A stretch of DNA of 64,000 bases, taken from an uncultured Pirellulaceae bacterium (GTDB lineage: Bacteria; Planctomycetota; Planctomycetia; Pirellulales; Pirellulaceae). A program made the position numbers and the translations under genes. The stretch is from contig CALKCK010000033.1 of NCBI GenBank assembly GCA_938083195.1, positions 1 through 64,000 of the forward strand, in the 5' to 3' direction. Positions within the stretch are counted from its first letter, which is position 1; every line of letters starts with the position of its first letter. Shown here in pieces: positions 25,864-34,826 of the stretch. The notes below the pieces were generated by a model. That model saw nothing but the letters and a program-made list of their open reading frames with translations. It ran no database searches and was not told where the DNA came from.

Positions 25864-27531
25864 TTAGGCTTCTGATTCAATTTCAGTTGTTTCGCTATCT
25901 TGTTTTTTTAACTTTGCAATTCCAATGCCGGCAAAGCCAATAGCAATGGTCATCAAGGGACTAATCCAATTGAAGAAACAGAACGGTGCGTAGATAAAGG
26001 TCGATACCCCAAGCACGGAACTTTGTGCCGCACCGCATGTATTCCATGGGATCAATACCGATGTGACCGTGCCAGCGTCTTCCAATGTGCGGCTAAGATT
26101 TTGAGGCGCCAAACCGCGTTTGGCATAGGTATCTCGAAACATTTGGCCCGGCACAACTATTGCTAAATACTGATCTGAAGCTGTTGCATTCACAAAAATG
26201 CAACTTCCGGCAGTCGTCGCTATCAGAGACCCCGTCGACTGGGCCATGCCAATGAGAGGATCAGTAATCCGCTTCAACAACCCACAGGCTTCCATCACAC
26301 CGCCGAAACACATGGCAGTAATAATCAACCAGATCGTGTTCAGCATTCCGTCCATTCCTTTACCTTTTAGCAACTTAACGGCCATGACTTTTGCTTGCAT
26401 TTCGGCGACCTTTTGCTTGGCAGAACCAATCTCGGCCGCTTCCGAAGAACCTTCCGGTGCCAATTCAGCCTGCTCCAAGCCTGTTTTTGCTTGCTCAAAT
26501 TCTGCCTCAAACGCTGCTGCGTCTGCTTTCGAATAACGGGCCGTTTCAAATGCCATAGAGTTTATAAACGCAACATACGATCGTTTTGCATAACTCGGCT
26601 GTACCATTTCTGTTTCGCCAGTCGACGAAACAACCTCCACATCATCAAGTCCAGCAATTTCCGAAACCATTTGCGGTTGGAAAATAATGGCAAACACACC
26701 GCCCAGCACCGCTCCAATAAATAAAGCTGCGACGGCGTCAAACTTTAAAATCACCATTCCAAGCACAACAAGCGGCACAATAAATAGCACAGGGCTTAAG
26801 GTGTCAAAATTAGCAAGCATTTCTTGCTTTAAGGCCGCCGTATTCCCTTCAATCTCAGTCGGCTCCCCTCCCAACCCAATCAAGAGATAGATGATCAGAG
26901 CGATGACAAAACTTGGAACGGTCGTCCACAGCATGTACTTGATGTGGGTGATTAAATCGGTTCCCGCCATCGCCGCCGCTAAATTCGTGGTATCCGAAAG
27001 TGGTGAAATTTTATCACCGAAATACGCGCCCGAAATGATTGCTCCGGCAGTTAGGGGCGTGCTGACTCCAAGCGCCATTCCAATTCCCAACAACGCTATC
27101 CCCACCGTTGCCACCGTAGACCATGAACTCCCCGTTGCAACCGAAACGATGGCACAGACGACTGCCGTTGCCACCAAGAAACTCTGTGGATTCAAAACAT
27201 CGAGCCCATAATAAATCATCGCTGGCACAACGCCGCTCATCATCCAGGTTCCAGCAAGGGAACCGATCAACAACAAGATTAGCATGGCAACCAAAGCTGA
27301 ACCAATCGCGCGCTCGATGCCAGCCAGCATTTCTTTAAACGAATTAAGGTACAACCTTCCAACGATGGCCGCAGCTCCTGCAGCCATCAGTAGCGCAATT
27401 TGATTAGGCCCGTAAGAAGAATCTTCTCCATAGAGATAGACGTTCAGACCCAGCAATCCGATCAAAACAAGAACAGGAACCAATGCCGCCCAAAGGGAGG
27501 GAGACTTGGCTTGATTGGCGAGATTTTTCAT
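25864..27531 (-). CDS. NhaC-family Na+/H+ antiporter
   Basis: About 555 residues with some 11-12 hydrophobic segments. Family signatures: VATAVVCAIVSVATGSSWSTVATVG, GAIISGAYFGDKISPLSDTTNLAAAMAGTDL and the near-repeat in the second half, GSCIFVNATASDQYLAIVVPGQMFRDTY...LSRTLEDAGTVTSVLIPWNTCGAAQ. Exchanges Na+ (or a related solute such as malate/lactate in paralogues) for protons. A charged insertion of about 80 residues, rich in Ala/Glu/Lys and probably coiled-coil, interrupts the transmembrane core near residues 305-385. The ATG at 27531 is preferred over an in-frame TTG at 27552. It lies downstream of the histidine kinase on the same strand (136 nt). Confidence 0.92.
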   Translation of the reverse strand: MKNLANQAKSPSLWAALVPVLVLIGLLGLNVYLYGEDSSYGPNQIALLMAAGAAAIVGRLYLNSFKEMLAGIERAIGSALVAMLILLLIGSLAGTWMMSGVVPAMIYYGLDVLNPQSFLVATAVVCAIVSVATGSSWSTVATVGIALLGIGMALGVSTPLTAGAIISGAYFGDKISPLSDTTNLAAAMAGTDLITHIKYMLWTTVPSFVIALIIYLLIGLGGEPTEIEGNTAALKQEMLANFDTLSPVLFIVPLVVLGMVILKFDAVAALFIGAVLGGVFAIIFQPQMVSEIAGLDDVEVVSSTGETEMVQPSYAKRSYVAFINSMAFETARYSKADAAAFEAEFEQAKTGLEQAELAPEGSSEAAEIGSAKQKVAEMQAKVMAVKLLKGKGMDGMLNTIWLIITAMCFGGVMEACGLLKRITDPLIGMAQSTGSLIATTAGSCIFVNATASDQYLAIVVPGQMFRDTYAKRGLAPQNLSRTLEDAGTVTSVLIPWNTCGAAQSSVLGVSTFIYAPFCFFNWISPLMTIAIGFAGIGIAKLKKQDSETTEIESEA

Positions 27532-27667
27532 CGTACCCAAGGGTTGAAACAAGACGGCTACAGGAAGAACGATTGCAGCTCAATCGCTGAACAATATTCT
27601 TTGATGACAATTTCACGTTGTCAATCTAAGCACCGAAGAAAAATCAAGAAACAGGACGAAACCGCCC

Positions 27668-29056
27668 TCACGCCGCTTCACCTTCGCTCGGTTCCATTCG
27701 AGAGACCTTCGCTGGTGTCAACGTAAGCGACTTTCCCATGCAAATCGCGTTCGGATCCATCGGCACCGATAAGATAAATTGCGGTCCGGAATCCTGCTCC
27801 GCTGAATATTCGATCCTACCACCATGCATCTCAGCAATTGACCAGACCTTAGAGAGCCCAAATCCAAGGCCTCGACCTGCCTCCCGACCTGAGAAAAATG
27901 GATCAAACAAGTGATCGACAATGTCACTACGTATCTGCTCACCATTGTCAGAAACTACAAACTGGATCATCCCAAGTTCAGTCCGGTCGATACGAATTTC
28001 GATCTCCGCTTGCTGCCGATTAGCTCCCTCGAGTGATTCAACTGAATTTCGCACCAAGCTCTTGATCGCTACCGCAATCTGAGTGGCGTCCAATTCTGCT
28101 CGATCGACTCCAGCACTGATGATTACTCGAAACTCACAACCGGGAACCCTATCAATCAATGAAGCCAATTCATCAACCACGCGAGTCATCATCAACCGAA
28201 TCGAAGTTGTTTGAAGTCGCGCCACAGGAGGATGAGCAAATAACATCATGTCCGAAATCATTTCATGAGCCCGCATCGCCTGCTCGTAAATTACACCCAA
28301 CTTGTATTTTTTTTCTTGATTCGTCTCAACAGCCAACATCGTTTGTGCTCGCGAGGCTATGTTGGCAAGCGGATTGTTGATTTCGTGACTCGCTCCATAA
28401 GCCAACTGCTTCATGGATGCCAGCTTATCCCGCTGCAGACGATTTGCGTGACTCGCTGACGATACAAGCGCCGCTTTCCCCAATTCGACTAACTCCGCAA
28501 TCGGCAACTTACTCCCTCGTTCGCCCAACCAACGTCGAGTCAAACGCCTCGACGTTTCCTTACGTCTGATGCCAGAACAGACAAACTGATCCGCTCGCAG
28601 TTCTCTCCCAATCAGATTCAAAATAAATTTTTTATTCTGCCGCTTTTTTTGATTACCAAAAAATTGAGCAAACACCTCGAGCGAGCGTCTTAGTTTTTTA
28701 TTGGAACGCGCACGGCTGAATTCAACGAACCAATCGTTCAGTTTTTTCTCTGAACATTTTTTACCAATCCCTGAACCACGCTCAACGCCGACGGCGGCGA
28801 TCCCATCCAGCACGGTTGCTGCAACTGCTTCCACTAATTGCTGGGCAGAGGAGGGGACTTGATGGTGGGATTCGTGAAAATGAGCTAACGAAAACAACAA
28901 CAACGTTGGGTTTGAACGCAACAACCGATGCAATTGATCGACGGAGCCTGGGGACGTACAGATCGTAACCAATTTTACCAAATCAGTTTCGAGGCAGGGC
29001 AAACGAATTGCCACGCGATCATCCTGTTCGCCCAATCCAATTGGTAACCAACGCAC
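27668..29056 (-). CDS. Soluble sensor histidine kinase
   Basis: 462 residues from a GTG start, with no transmembrane segment or signal peptide. The C-terminal half is a complete kinase core: phosphoacceptor His in GASHEINNPLANI (about residue 222), N box KSLVRNSVESL (about 333), G1 VVSDNGEQI (about 369), F box LFDPFFSGREAG and G2 GRGLGFGLSKVWSIAEMHGG. The N-terminal ~200 residues match no sensor domain that I recognise and include a Lys/Arg-rich stretch. It lies just downstream of the response regulator at 29164, but a terminator hairpin sits between them. The partnership is inferred from adjacency. Confidence 0.92.
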   Translation of the reverse strand: MRWLPIGLGEQDDRVAIRLPCLETDLVKLVTICTSPGSVDQLHRLLRSNPTLLLFSLAHFHESHHQVPSSAQQLVEAVAATVLDGIAAVGVERGSGIGKKCSEKKLNDWFVEFSRARSNKKLRRSLEVFAQFFGNQKKRQNKKFILNLIGRELRADQFVCSGIRRKETSRRLTRRWLGERGSKLPIAELVELGKAALVSSASHANRLQRDKLASMKQLAYGASHEINNPLANIASRAQTMLAVETNQEKKYKLGVIYEQAMRAHEMISDMMLFAHPPVARLQTTSIRLMMTRVVDELASLIDRVPGCEFRVIISAGVDRAELDATQIAVAIKSLVRNSVESLEGANRQQAEIEIRIDRTELGMIQFVVSDNGEQIRSDIVDHLFDPFFSGREAGRGLGFGLSKVWSIAEMHGGRIEYSAEQDSGPQFILSVPMDPNAICMGKSLTLTPAKVSRMEPSEGEAA

Positions 29057-29081
29057 GGCTGCACCCGTTATTCAAGTCCAT

Positions 29082-29116
29082 AAAAAAAACGCACCTCAGA
29101 CAATGCCGAGGCGCGC
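29082..29116 (-). terminator. Rho-independent terminator after response regulator
   Basis: On the reverse strand, CGCGCCTC and GAGGTGCG pair over 8 bp with one G-T wobble around a 10-nt loop. A run of eight T follows (the A run at 29082-29089 on the forward strand). It separates the response regulator from the histidine kinase. Confidence 0.85.
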
Positions 29117-29163
29117 TCGTTGTTTTTAACACGCGTTTGCGAAGTCGCAATCCTCAACAAGCT

Positions 29164-29757
29164 CTAACCGACAGCCGTATTGTTGCTGTCCATATCCAGC
29201 ATCTGGCACCCGCGCTCGAGCAAAACATCAACTGAGAATGGCTTGTTCATGAAATCATCCGCACCAGCGGCACGCAAATCAGCGATCTTATCCTGCTCCA
29301 CCATTCCGGAGATGCAGATAATTTTCACCGTCTTCATCGAGGGGTCATTACGAACCCGCTGACAAACCTCTTTGCCGTTAATATCCGGCAGCATCACATC
29401 AAGAATCACGAGATCAGGCCGGAACTCTTTCACTAACATGCCCGCTCCAAATCCGTTATTAGCGGACTTTATCTCGAAACGACCATCTCGTGCAAATACG
29501 TCGGCCATCAACTCAACCAATTCCACATCGTCATCGACAATCAGCAATTTTCGCTTGCCGCTTTCCAATGCATCTGTTGGAATTCCGTTCTCTTTCATAA
29601 ATGAATAGAGTTGATCACGTGGAATTCGGCGAAACCGACTGCCCGGTACGCGAAAGCCTTTGAGGCTTCCATTGTCAAAGCAACGAATAATCGTCTGCTG
29701 GCTAACCTTGCAGATTTTCGCTGCTTCGCCGGTGGTAAAGACTGTTTTTGTACTCAT
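29164..29757 (-). CDS. Response regulator with N-terminal excisionase/MerR-type HTH
   Basis: 197 residues. Residues 1-60 are an excisionase-family winged helix: VFTTGEAAKICKVSQQTIIRCFDNGSLKGFRVPGSRFRRIPRDQL. Residues 68-190 are a REC domain with acidic pocket DDD (75-77), phosphoacceptor Asp120 in LVILDVMLPDING, Ser/Thr at 150 and Lys172 in NKPFS. The DNA-binding domain is N-terminal to REC, the reverse of the OmpR and NarL layouts. A good ribosome-binding site (AGAGGA) lies 8 nt before the ATG. It is presumably phosphorylated by the kinase encoded downstream; target genes are unknown. An inverted repeat about 215 bp upstream could be an operator. Confidence 0.93.
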   Translation of the reverse strand: MSTKTVFTTGEAAKICKVSQQTIIRCFDNGSLKGFRVPGSRFRRIPRDQLYSFMKENGIPTDALESGKRKLLIVDDDVELVELMADVFARDGRFEIKSANNGFGAGMLVKEFRPDLVILDVMLPDINGKEVCQRVRNDPSMKTVKIICISGMVEQDKIADLRAAGADDFMNKPFSVDVLLERGCQMLDMDSNNTAVG

Positions 29758-30346
29758 TGAACCATCCTCTCCCTAGGTGGTTGGGCGGGAAAGAATAAAT
29801 CTCCACCCGACACGTCTAAGTTGATTTGGGTGCGGTACGGCGGCGAAGGTAAACTCGGGTTCCCCCGTAGTCCACGCGAACATCGCTCAACTCCGTATAC
29901 ACCACAAACTACTGAATCCTACTATTTGGAAAAATTGACCGTTCCATCCGATATTGCCAATCTTGCCAACACGACCGGATTATATCTAACCTGTCCGGTC
30001 GGTCAAGATTGATTAGATTAACAAAATTGAGGTAAATAAGTGATTGAGGTTAACTTGTTTGCAAGAAATTTTCTTTCTATTCACGCTGTTAACCCTATAC
30101 CTCCCATCCTTTCAACGCCAATTCAAGCGATTTCAGGGTTGGCGAAAGTCATCCTAATTGAAATAAAAAAAAACCAATTGTTAAAATAGGCAAAATGAAA
30201 ACTGTATCGACGACGCAATAACAGGTAGCAAGCTAATTTAAAACCAAGGTTCGCTTTCACCAATCGATTGATTTCTCTATAGTCCCGCACGCAGTTTTTA
30301 AGTTTTTTGCTTCATTCCTGTTTTGAGATAGAAACGGGTCGGTTAA
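29758..30346. other. Divergent intergenic region, response regulator / lipoprotein
   Basis: 589 bp of AT-rich DNA between divergent genes. The only structure noted is the inverted repeat at 29972-30001. The short forward frame at 29821-30012 lacks a ribosome-binding site and protein-like composition, and I do not call it. Confidence 0.5.
29972..30001. promoter_or_regulatory. Inverted repeat, possible operator
   Basis: Perfect 8-bp arms CGACCGGA (29972-29979) and TCCGGTCG (29994-30001) are separated by 14 bp; the arm-centre spacing is about two helical turns. There is no T run, so a protein-binding site is more likely than a terminator. Position: about 215 bp upstream of the response regulator and 345 bp upstream of the lipoprotein gene. 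Confidence 0.35.
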
Positions 30347-31240
30347 ATGCAAACATACGCGCTTCAATCAAAATCGATCGTCGATCACTTCAAGCACCAT
30401 TGGCTAGGACTTTGGGTACTGGCAGTTTGCTCGATAGCAATAGCCGGTTGTGGCAGCACCACAACCCGCTCCGCGACAGAGCAGTTGCTCATGTCCGATG
30501 CGGTTGACCAAGCCATCAGCCAGATTGATTTCCAATCTCTGCGAGGCCAAAAAGTATTTCTCGACACACTGTACCTGCACTCCGTGAAAGGGGTGGGGTT
30601 TGTGAATTCAGAATACATCATTAGCTCGCTGAGACAACAACTCACAGCCGCAAGCTGTTTAATTCAGGATACGCGCGAATCGGCAGATATCATCGTTGAA
30701 CCACGGGTTGGTGCCCTTGGAACAGACGGCCACGAAGTCGTCTATGGCATCCCGCAAGCTAGTTCACTCACCTCAGCAGCGAGCATGTTTTCAAATTCGC
30801 CACTCCCAGCACTACCGGAACTCTCCTTCGGAAAAAGCAACGCGCAGTCGGGCATCGCCAAAGTGATCGTCTTTGCATACGACCGCGAATCTCGAAATCC
30901 AATTTGGCAATCCGGAATCGCCAAAGCGGAAAGTACAAGCAGTAATACTTGGTATCTCGGTGCTGGACCGTTTCAAAAAGGAACCATTTATGAAGGCATG
31001 AGGTTTGCTGGCCAGAAATTACCATCCGCACCCAACCTCGATGCAATGACTGCAGAAAATCTTTTGATCAACCGTGACAAAAACAAACCGCTACCGCCCG
31101 CTCCACCAACCATTGAATATGGGAATGAATACGTCTTTGAAAATTTATCACAAGACTCTTTAAACGCTACTTCCACCAAAAACGGAAAGCCAGCAGTCCA
31201 AAAAGCGAATTACGAAGACGATATTGAACCAAAGAAATGA
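30347..31240 (+). CDS. Planctomycete lipoprotein (DUF6655-like)
   Basis: 297 residues. A lipoprotein signal ends in lipobox IAGC (GLWVLAVCSIAIAGCGSTTTRSATEQLL). The conserved-looking part follows: AVDQAISQIDFQSLRGQKVFLDT, then NSEYIISSLRQQLTAASCLI and ADIIVEPRVGALGTDGHEVVYGIPQ. This layout (a surface lipoprotein with a two-strand and helix unit reminiscent of LptE/CsgG-like folds) matches what I remember of DUF6655 in planctomycetes, but the family name is given with reserve. The C-terminal 60 residues are charged and Pro-rich. The gene is single and ends in a strong hairpin. Confidence 0.8.
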   Translation: MQTYALQSKSIVDHFKHHWLGLWVLAVCSIAIAGCGSTTTRSATEQLLMSDAVDQAISQIDFQSLRGQKVFLDTLYLHSVKGVGFVNSEYIISSLRQQLTAASCLIQDTRESADIIVEPRVGALGTDGHEVVYGIPQASSLTSAASMFSNSPLPALPELSFGKSNAQSGIAKVIVFAYDRESRNPIWQSGIAKAESTSSNTWYLGAGPFQKGTIYEGMRFAGQKLPSAPNLDAMTAENLLINRDKNKPLPPAPPTIEYGNEYVFENLSQDSLNATSTKNGKPAVQKANYEDDIEPKK

Positions 31241-31253
31241 AGTTCATCCGCAA

Positions 31254-31285
31254 CGACATTCAATCAAACACGAAATTGAATGTCG
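31254..31285 (+). terminator. Hairpin downstream of lipoprotein gene
   Basis: Perfect 10-bp arms CGACATTCAA (31254-31263) and TTGAATGTCG (31276-31285) begin 14 nt after the stop codon. No T run follows, so intrinsic termination is uncertain, but position and stability suggest a 3' end. Confidence 0.55.
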
Positions 31286-31375
31286 CCCTTCAAAAGCAAT
31301 CACAGAACAATTCGCCCTACGAAAGTGCGAGTACCTTTTGACCGTCTCGCGACGATTTTCAAATCGCCAAATAGA

Positions 31376-32773
31376 CTAGTTCTTTTTCGGTGTGACTTCA
31401 CCGTTGGCCATCGGAAGCGTGCCTGCGAAAAGTCCTTGAATTACTTTGGTCATATGGCGAAAGTCTAGCTTCTGAGATTCGTCCCCCGGCATGTGGTAAT
31501 CTTCATGGAGACTGCCCGCCGAAAAACTATGAGCAATCACTCCCTTTTGTGCGAATGGGTAATTATCGCTTGAGCGATAGAGCATGTCACCGCTGAATTG
31601 AGGGTGCTGAAAAATCAGGACGCCGACATTTTTTGCACCGACGCTCATCAACTCACTCATATTTGACTCATCCCACCCCGTCGACCAGCATTTCCCACTG
31701 GCCCCCGCTTCAGGTCGACCAATCATTTCAATATTTACGTTAGCTACTGTCTTTTCAAGCGGCCAAATTGGATTATTTACGTAGTACTTAGACCCCAAAA
31801 GCCCTTTTTCTTCCCCCCAAAAAGTCATAAAAATCACAGTCCGCTTTGGCCCCTCAGGCATTGCAGCAAAGGCATCGGCAAGACTTAGAACGGCCGTTAC
31901 GCCAGATGCGTTATCGTCAGCGCCATTACAAATCACATCACCAACGTTTCCCTTAATGCCTACATGATCGAGATGAGCCGAGATGATAATCGCTTCCTTC
32001 GCCAGCTCTGGATCACTTCCAGGGATCATTCCAATCACATTTCGAACAATTGCCGTCGACTTCATCTGACGCGGCAATGAGATTTCATAGTCACCCTCAA
32101 CGCCACTTTTTTCGACTAAGACAACATGGCCGGAACTAGATTCCCGCCCCGTTTGCATTCGGGGCGCACCACTGGAAGAAGCCATCCCAACTAAGCGGTG
32201 ATCCGGATCAACCTGAACCAGGATTGCCGTTGCACCATTTTCACGAAGACGGGCAAGCCGCCGCATCAAATTACTCTGATCCCGACGCGATTGAAACTTT
32301 TCCGCAACAATACACACAGGTCCATCGTATTTTTCATCATTCGCATTGTCGGCAGTTAACATTTCAACCTTGCCTTGGTAATCAAACGCCTCGTCGCTCG
32401 CCGACAAAAGACCGTAAGTAGCAACCACGTCACCCTCACGCTTTACCTTTAGCGCTCCAACAGAAACCTTCGCAACGTTGATCTCGTTATTTTGATAATA
32501 GGAACCATCGTCTCCGAGCCCTTTTAAACCTGCACCTAAAAATCTTGCCGCGACATAGCTGGAGGCAATCGTTAACTCAGGGGAGGGAGTGTCTCGACCT
32601 CTCATTTCATCAGATGCCAAAAAGGAAACGGTAGAGGTAACGATACTCTCGTTAATTACCTTAATCGATTCCGAGGGAATGCCTTGCTGAGCAAATGCTG
32701 CTGAGCCGGAGAATACGATCGCACAATATCCCAGCATGATCCCAAATTGAAGCCCGTTTTTTTGACGTATCAT
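31376..32773 (-). CDS. M28-family zinc metallopeptidase with PA domain
   Basis: About 465 residues from the ATG at 32773, which directly opens a signal peptide (KNGLQFGIMLGYCAIVFSGSAAFAQ). An in-frame ATG 54 nt upstream is less likely. Zinc ligands of the aminopeptidase core are visible: HLDHVG (about 266), GADDNASGV (Asp, about 286), FWGEEKGLLGS (catalytic Glu), NVNIEMIGRP and DYHMPGDE. In the fourth motif the ligand position holds Glu where Asp is more usual. A protease-associated (PA) insert lies before the catalytic core (RLARLRENGATAILVQVD). Probably a periplasmic or secreted aminopeptidase. Monocistronic. Confidence 0.93.
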   Translation of the reverse strand: MIRQKNGLQFGIMLGYCAIVFSGSAAFAQQGIPSESIKVINESIVTSTVSFLASDEMRGRDTPSPELTIASSYVAARFLGAGLKGLGDDGSYYQNNEINVAKVSVGALKVKREGDVVATYGLLSASDEAFDYQGKVEMLTADNANDEKYDGPVCIVAEKFQSRRDQSNLMRRLARLRENGATAILVQVDPDHRLVGMASSSGAPRMQTGRESSSGHVVLVEKSGVEGDYEISLPRQMKSTAIVRNVIGMIPGSDPELAKEAIIISAHLDHVGIKGNVGDVICNGADDNASGVTAVLSLADAFAAMPEGPKRTVIFMTFWGEEKGLLGSKYYVNNPIWPLEKTVANVNIEMIGRPEAGASGKCWSTGWDESNMSELMSVGAKNVGVLIFQHPQFSGDMLYRSSDNYPFAQKGVIAHSFSAGSLHEDYHMPGDESQKLDFRHMTKVIQGLFAGTLPMANGEVTPKKN

Positions 32774-32867
32774 TTTTCTAATTGACCTCGGTATAAAATT
32801 AAATGTTAGGAATTCTATTTGTTTCAAACCGTGCTGCAGGGTTCACTACCAATTTCTAAGGGCATTC

Positions 32868-34712
32868 TTAGGATCCCGACTTGCCCTCTAAATGCAACAT
32901 CACCATCGCAATATCCGCGGGTGTGATACCACTGATTCGCTGCGCCTGGTCTAAACTGGCCGGACGAAAACGACCCAATTTTTCTTTGGCCTCTTTCCTT
33001 AAGTGAGACAAACCCTCGTAGTCAAAGTGCTCAGGGATCTTCTTTTTTGCCAAACGTTTATGCTTTTCAATCGTCGCTTGCTGACGATTGACGTAACCAG
33101 AATATTTAATGTCATAGACCACCTGGTGTTTAACCTCTTCGGACACACTCTCCAAAGACGGCAAATGGCTTTCCAGTTCAGCCCATTGTGTTTCGGTTCG
33201 TTTGAGCAGCTTCTCTAATGTGACACCTTCGGCGCGATGACTTGCCAACAACTGGTTGACACGAACGATTTCCGTCTCTTTTGCGTCAAGACGGTCAAAT
33301 CGATCTGCCCCCACCAACCCCAACTCAAATGCTTCCCGCGTCAAACGACGGTCAGCATTGTCTTGCCGAAGTAGTAATCGATATTCGGCGCGACTGGTAA
33401 ACATTCGATACGGTTCATCAACACTGCAAGTGACAAGATCGTCAATCAACACTCCGATGTAACCTTTATCTCGGTCGATTACCCAATCTGGTTTCCCTGC
33501 CAGTTTCAGAGCCGCATTCGCACCGGCCATCAACCCCTGAGCTCCCGCCTCCTCATACCCCGTGGTCCCGTTAATCTGCCCAGCAAAATAAAGCCCTGAC
33601 ACTGTCTTGGTTTCCAAGGTGGGACGCAATTGATCAGGCGGGCAGAAATCATATTCAACGGCATACCCGTAACGCATGATCTGCGCATTCTCAAGCCCTG
33701 GAATCAACTTGAACATCGCGTCCTGGACATCCCGCGGAAGACTCGTGGAAACTCCATTGACATAAATTTCGAGCGTATCACGCCCCTCCGGTTCCAAAAA
33801 CAACTGATGTCGATCTTTGTCCGAAAACTTGACCACCTTATCCTCAATCGAAGGACAATAACGCGGACCACTTCCTTGAATCTGACCGCTATACATTGGA
33901 GCGCGATGTAAATTATCTCGAATCAACTGATGTACATTTTCGTTCGTAAATGTGATCCAACAAGGAATTTGTTCAACAGAAAAATTATCAGTCAAAAATG
34001 AAAAGGGCTGAGGATTATCATCGCCAGGCTGAATCTCAGCTCGACTATAATCAATGGTTCTCCCGTTCAGTCTTGGCGGGGTCCCCGTCTTAAACCTCGC
34101 CAGTTCAAACCCAAGCCTATTAAGAGCGGCACTGATTCCGGTCGTCGTGCCCTCTCCGGCACGCCCTCCCTTGGTCTTCGCCTCCCCCGTATGCATTAGC
34201 GCTGACAGAAATGTCCCCGTTGTAAGAATTACCGCTGGAGCATGGTATTCCACATCGCCCAAAACCTGCACTCCAATTACTCGCTGACCATCATTGCTCC
34301 CCTCTATCTCATGCGGCTCCGTCAAAATATCTAACACGACCTCTTGACGAAGTTCTAGATTTTCCTGGTGTTCAATCGCAGCTTTAACCCAGTTCTGATA
34401 ACCTTTTTTGTCGGCCTGCGAACGGGGGCTGTGCATCGCCGGCCCCTTTCGCATATTGAGCATCCTGAACTGAATGCCGGTCGCATCGATCGCCTGCCCC
34501 ATCAGACCGCCCAGCGCATCAATCTCGCGAACAAGATGCCCCTTTGCCACCCCACCAATGGCAGGATTGCAGCTCAACTGACCGACGGTGTCTAGATTCG
34601 TCGTAATCAACGCAACTCGTGCACCAAGCCTAGCCGCCGAGGCAGCCGCTTCGGTCCCCGCATGTCCAGCGCCGACAACGATCACGTCGTATTGATAGAT
34701 AATTTTGTTCAT
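32868..34712 (-). CDS. mnmG: tRNA uridine-5-carboxymethylaminomethyl synthesis protein MnmG
   Basis: 614 residues, the standard length. FAD-dependent partner of MnmE in forming cmnm5U34 or nm5U34 in tRNA anticodons. The dinucleotide motif is [18 protein letters not shown] at the N-terminus. Further signatures: [90 protein letters not shown] and the C-terminal helical domain [21 protein letters not shown]...[42 protein letters not shown] precedes the ATG. MnmE is not in the window. Confidence 0.97.
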   Translation of the reverse strand: MNKIIYQYDVIVVGAGHAGTEAAASAARLGARVALITTNLDTVGQLSCNPAIGGVAKGHLVREIDALGGLMGQAIDATGIQFRMLNMRKGPAMHSPRSQADKKGYQNWVKAAIEHQENLELRQEVVLDILTEPHEIEGSNDGQRVIGVQVLGDVEYHAPAVILTTGTFLSALMHTGEAKTKGGRAGEGTTTGISAALNRLGFELARFKTGTPPRLNGRTIDYSRAEIQPGDDNPQPFSFLTDNFSVEQIPCWITFTNENVHQLIRDNLHRAPMYSGQIQGSGPRYCPSIEDKVVKFSDKDRHQLFLEPEGRDTLEIYVNGVSTSLPRDVQDAMFKLIPGLENAQIMRYGYAVEYDFCPPDQLRPTLETKTVSGLYFAGQINGTTGYEEAGAQGLMAGANAALKLAGKPDWVIDRDKGYIGVLIDDLVTCSVDEPYRMFTSRAEYRLLLRQDNADRRLTREAFELGLVGADRFDRLDAKETEIVRVNQLLASHRAEGVTLEKLLKRTETQWAELESHLPSLESVSEEVKHQVVYDIKYSGYVNRQQATIEKHKRLAKKKIPEHFDYEGLSHLRKEAKEKLGRFRPASLDQAQRISGITPADIAMVMLHLEGKSGS

Positions 34713-34826
34713 GCAATTTCCTGAACCTGAATGATCCCCCCATCATATTTGATCGAGAGACAGCCCATACCCCAAATCGAAACCGCTGAGGCTTTTTTAA
34801 TGGGTTTAACCGCCAACCACCATGGC

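Noticed and set aside
29821-30012. Forward 63-codon frame upstream of the lipoprotein gene
   Set aside because: No ribosome-binding site, non-protein-like sequence, and it covers the palindrome at 29972-30001.
31376-32773. Inactive M28 peptidase because one zinc-ligand Asp is Glu
   Set aside because: Glu can serve as a zinc ligand and all other ligands are present, so loss of activity is not supported.
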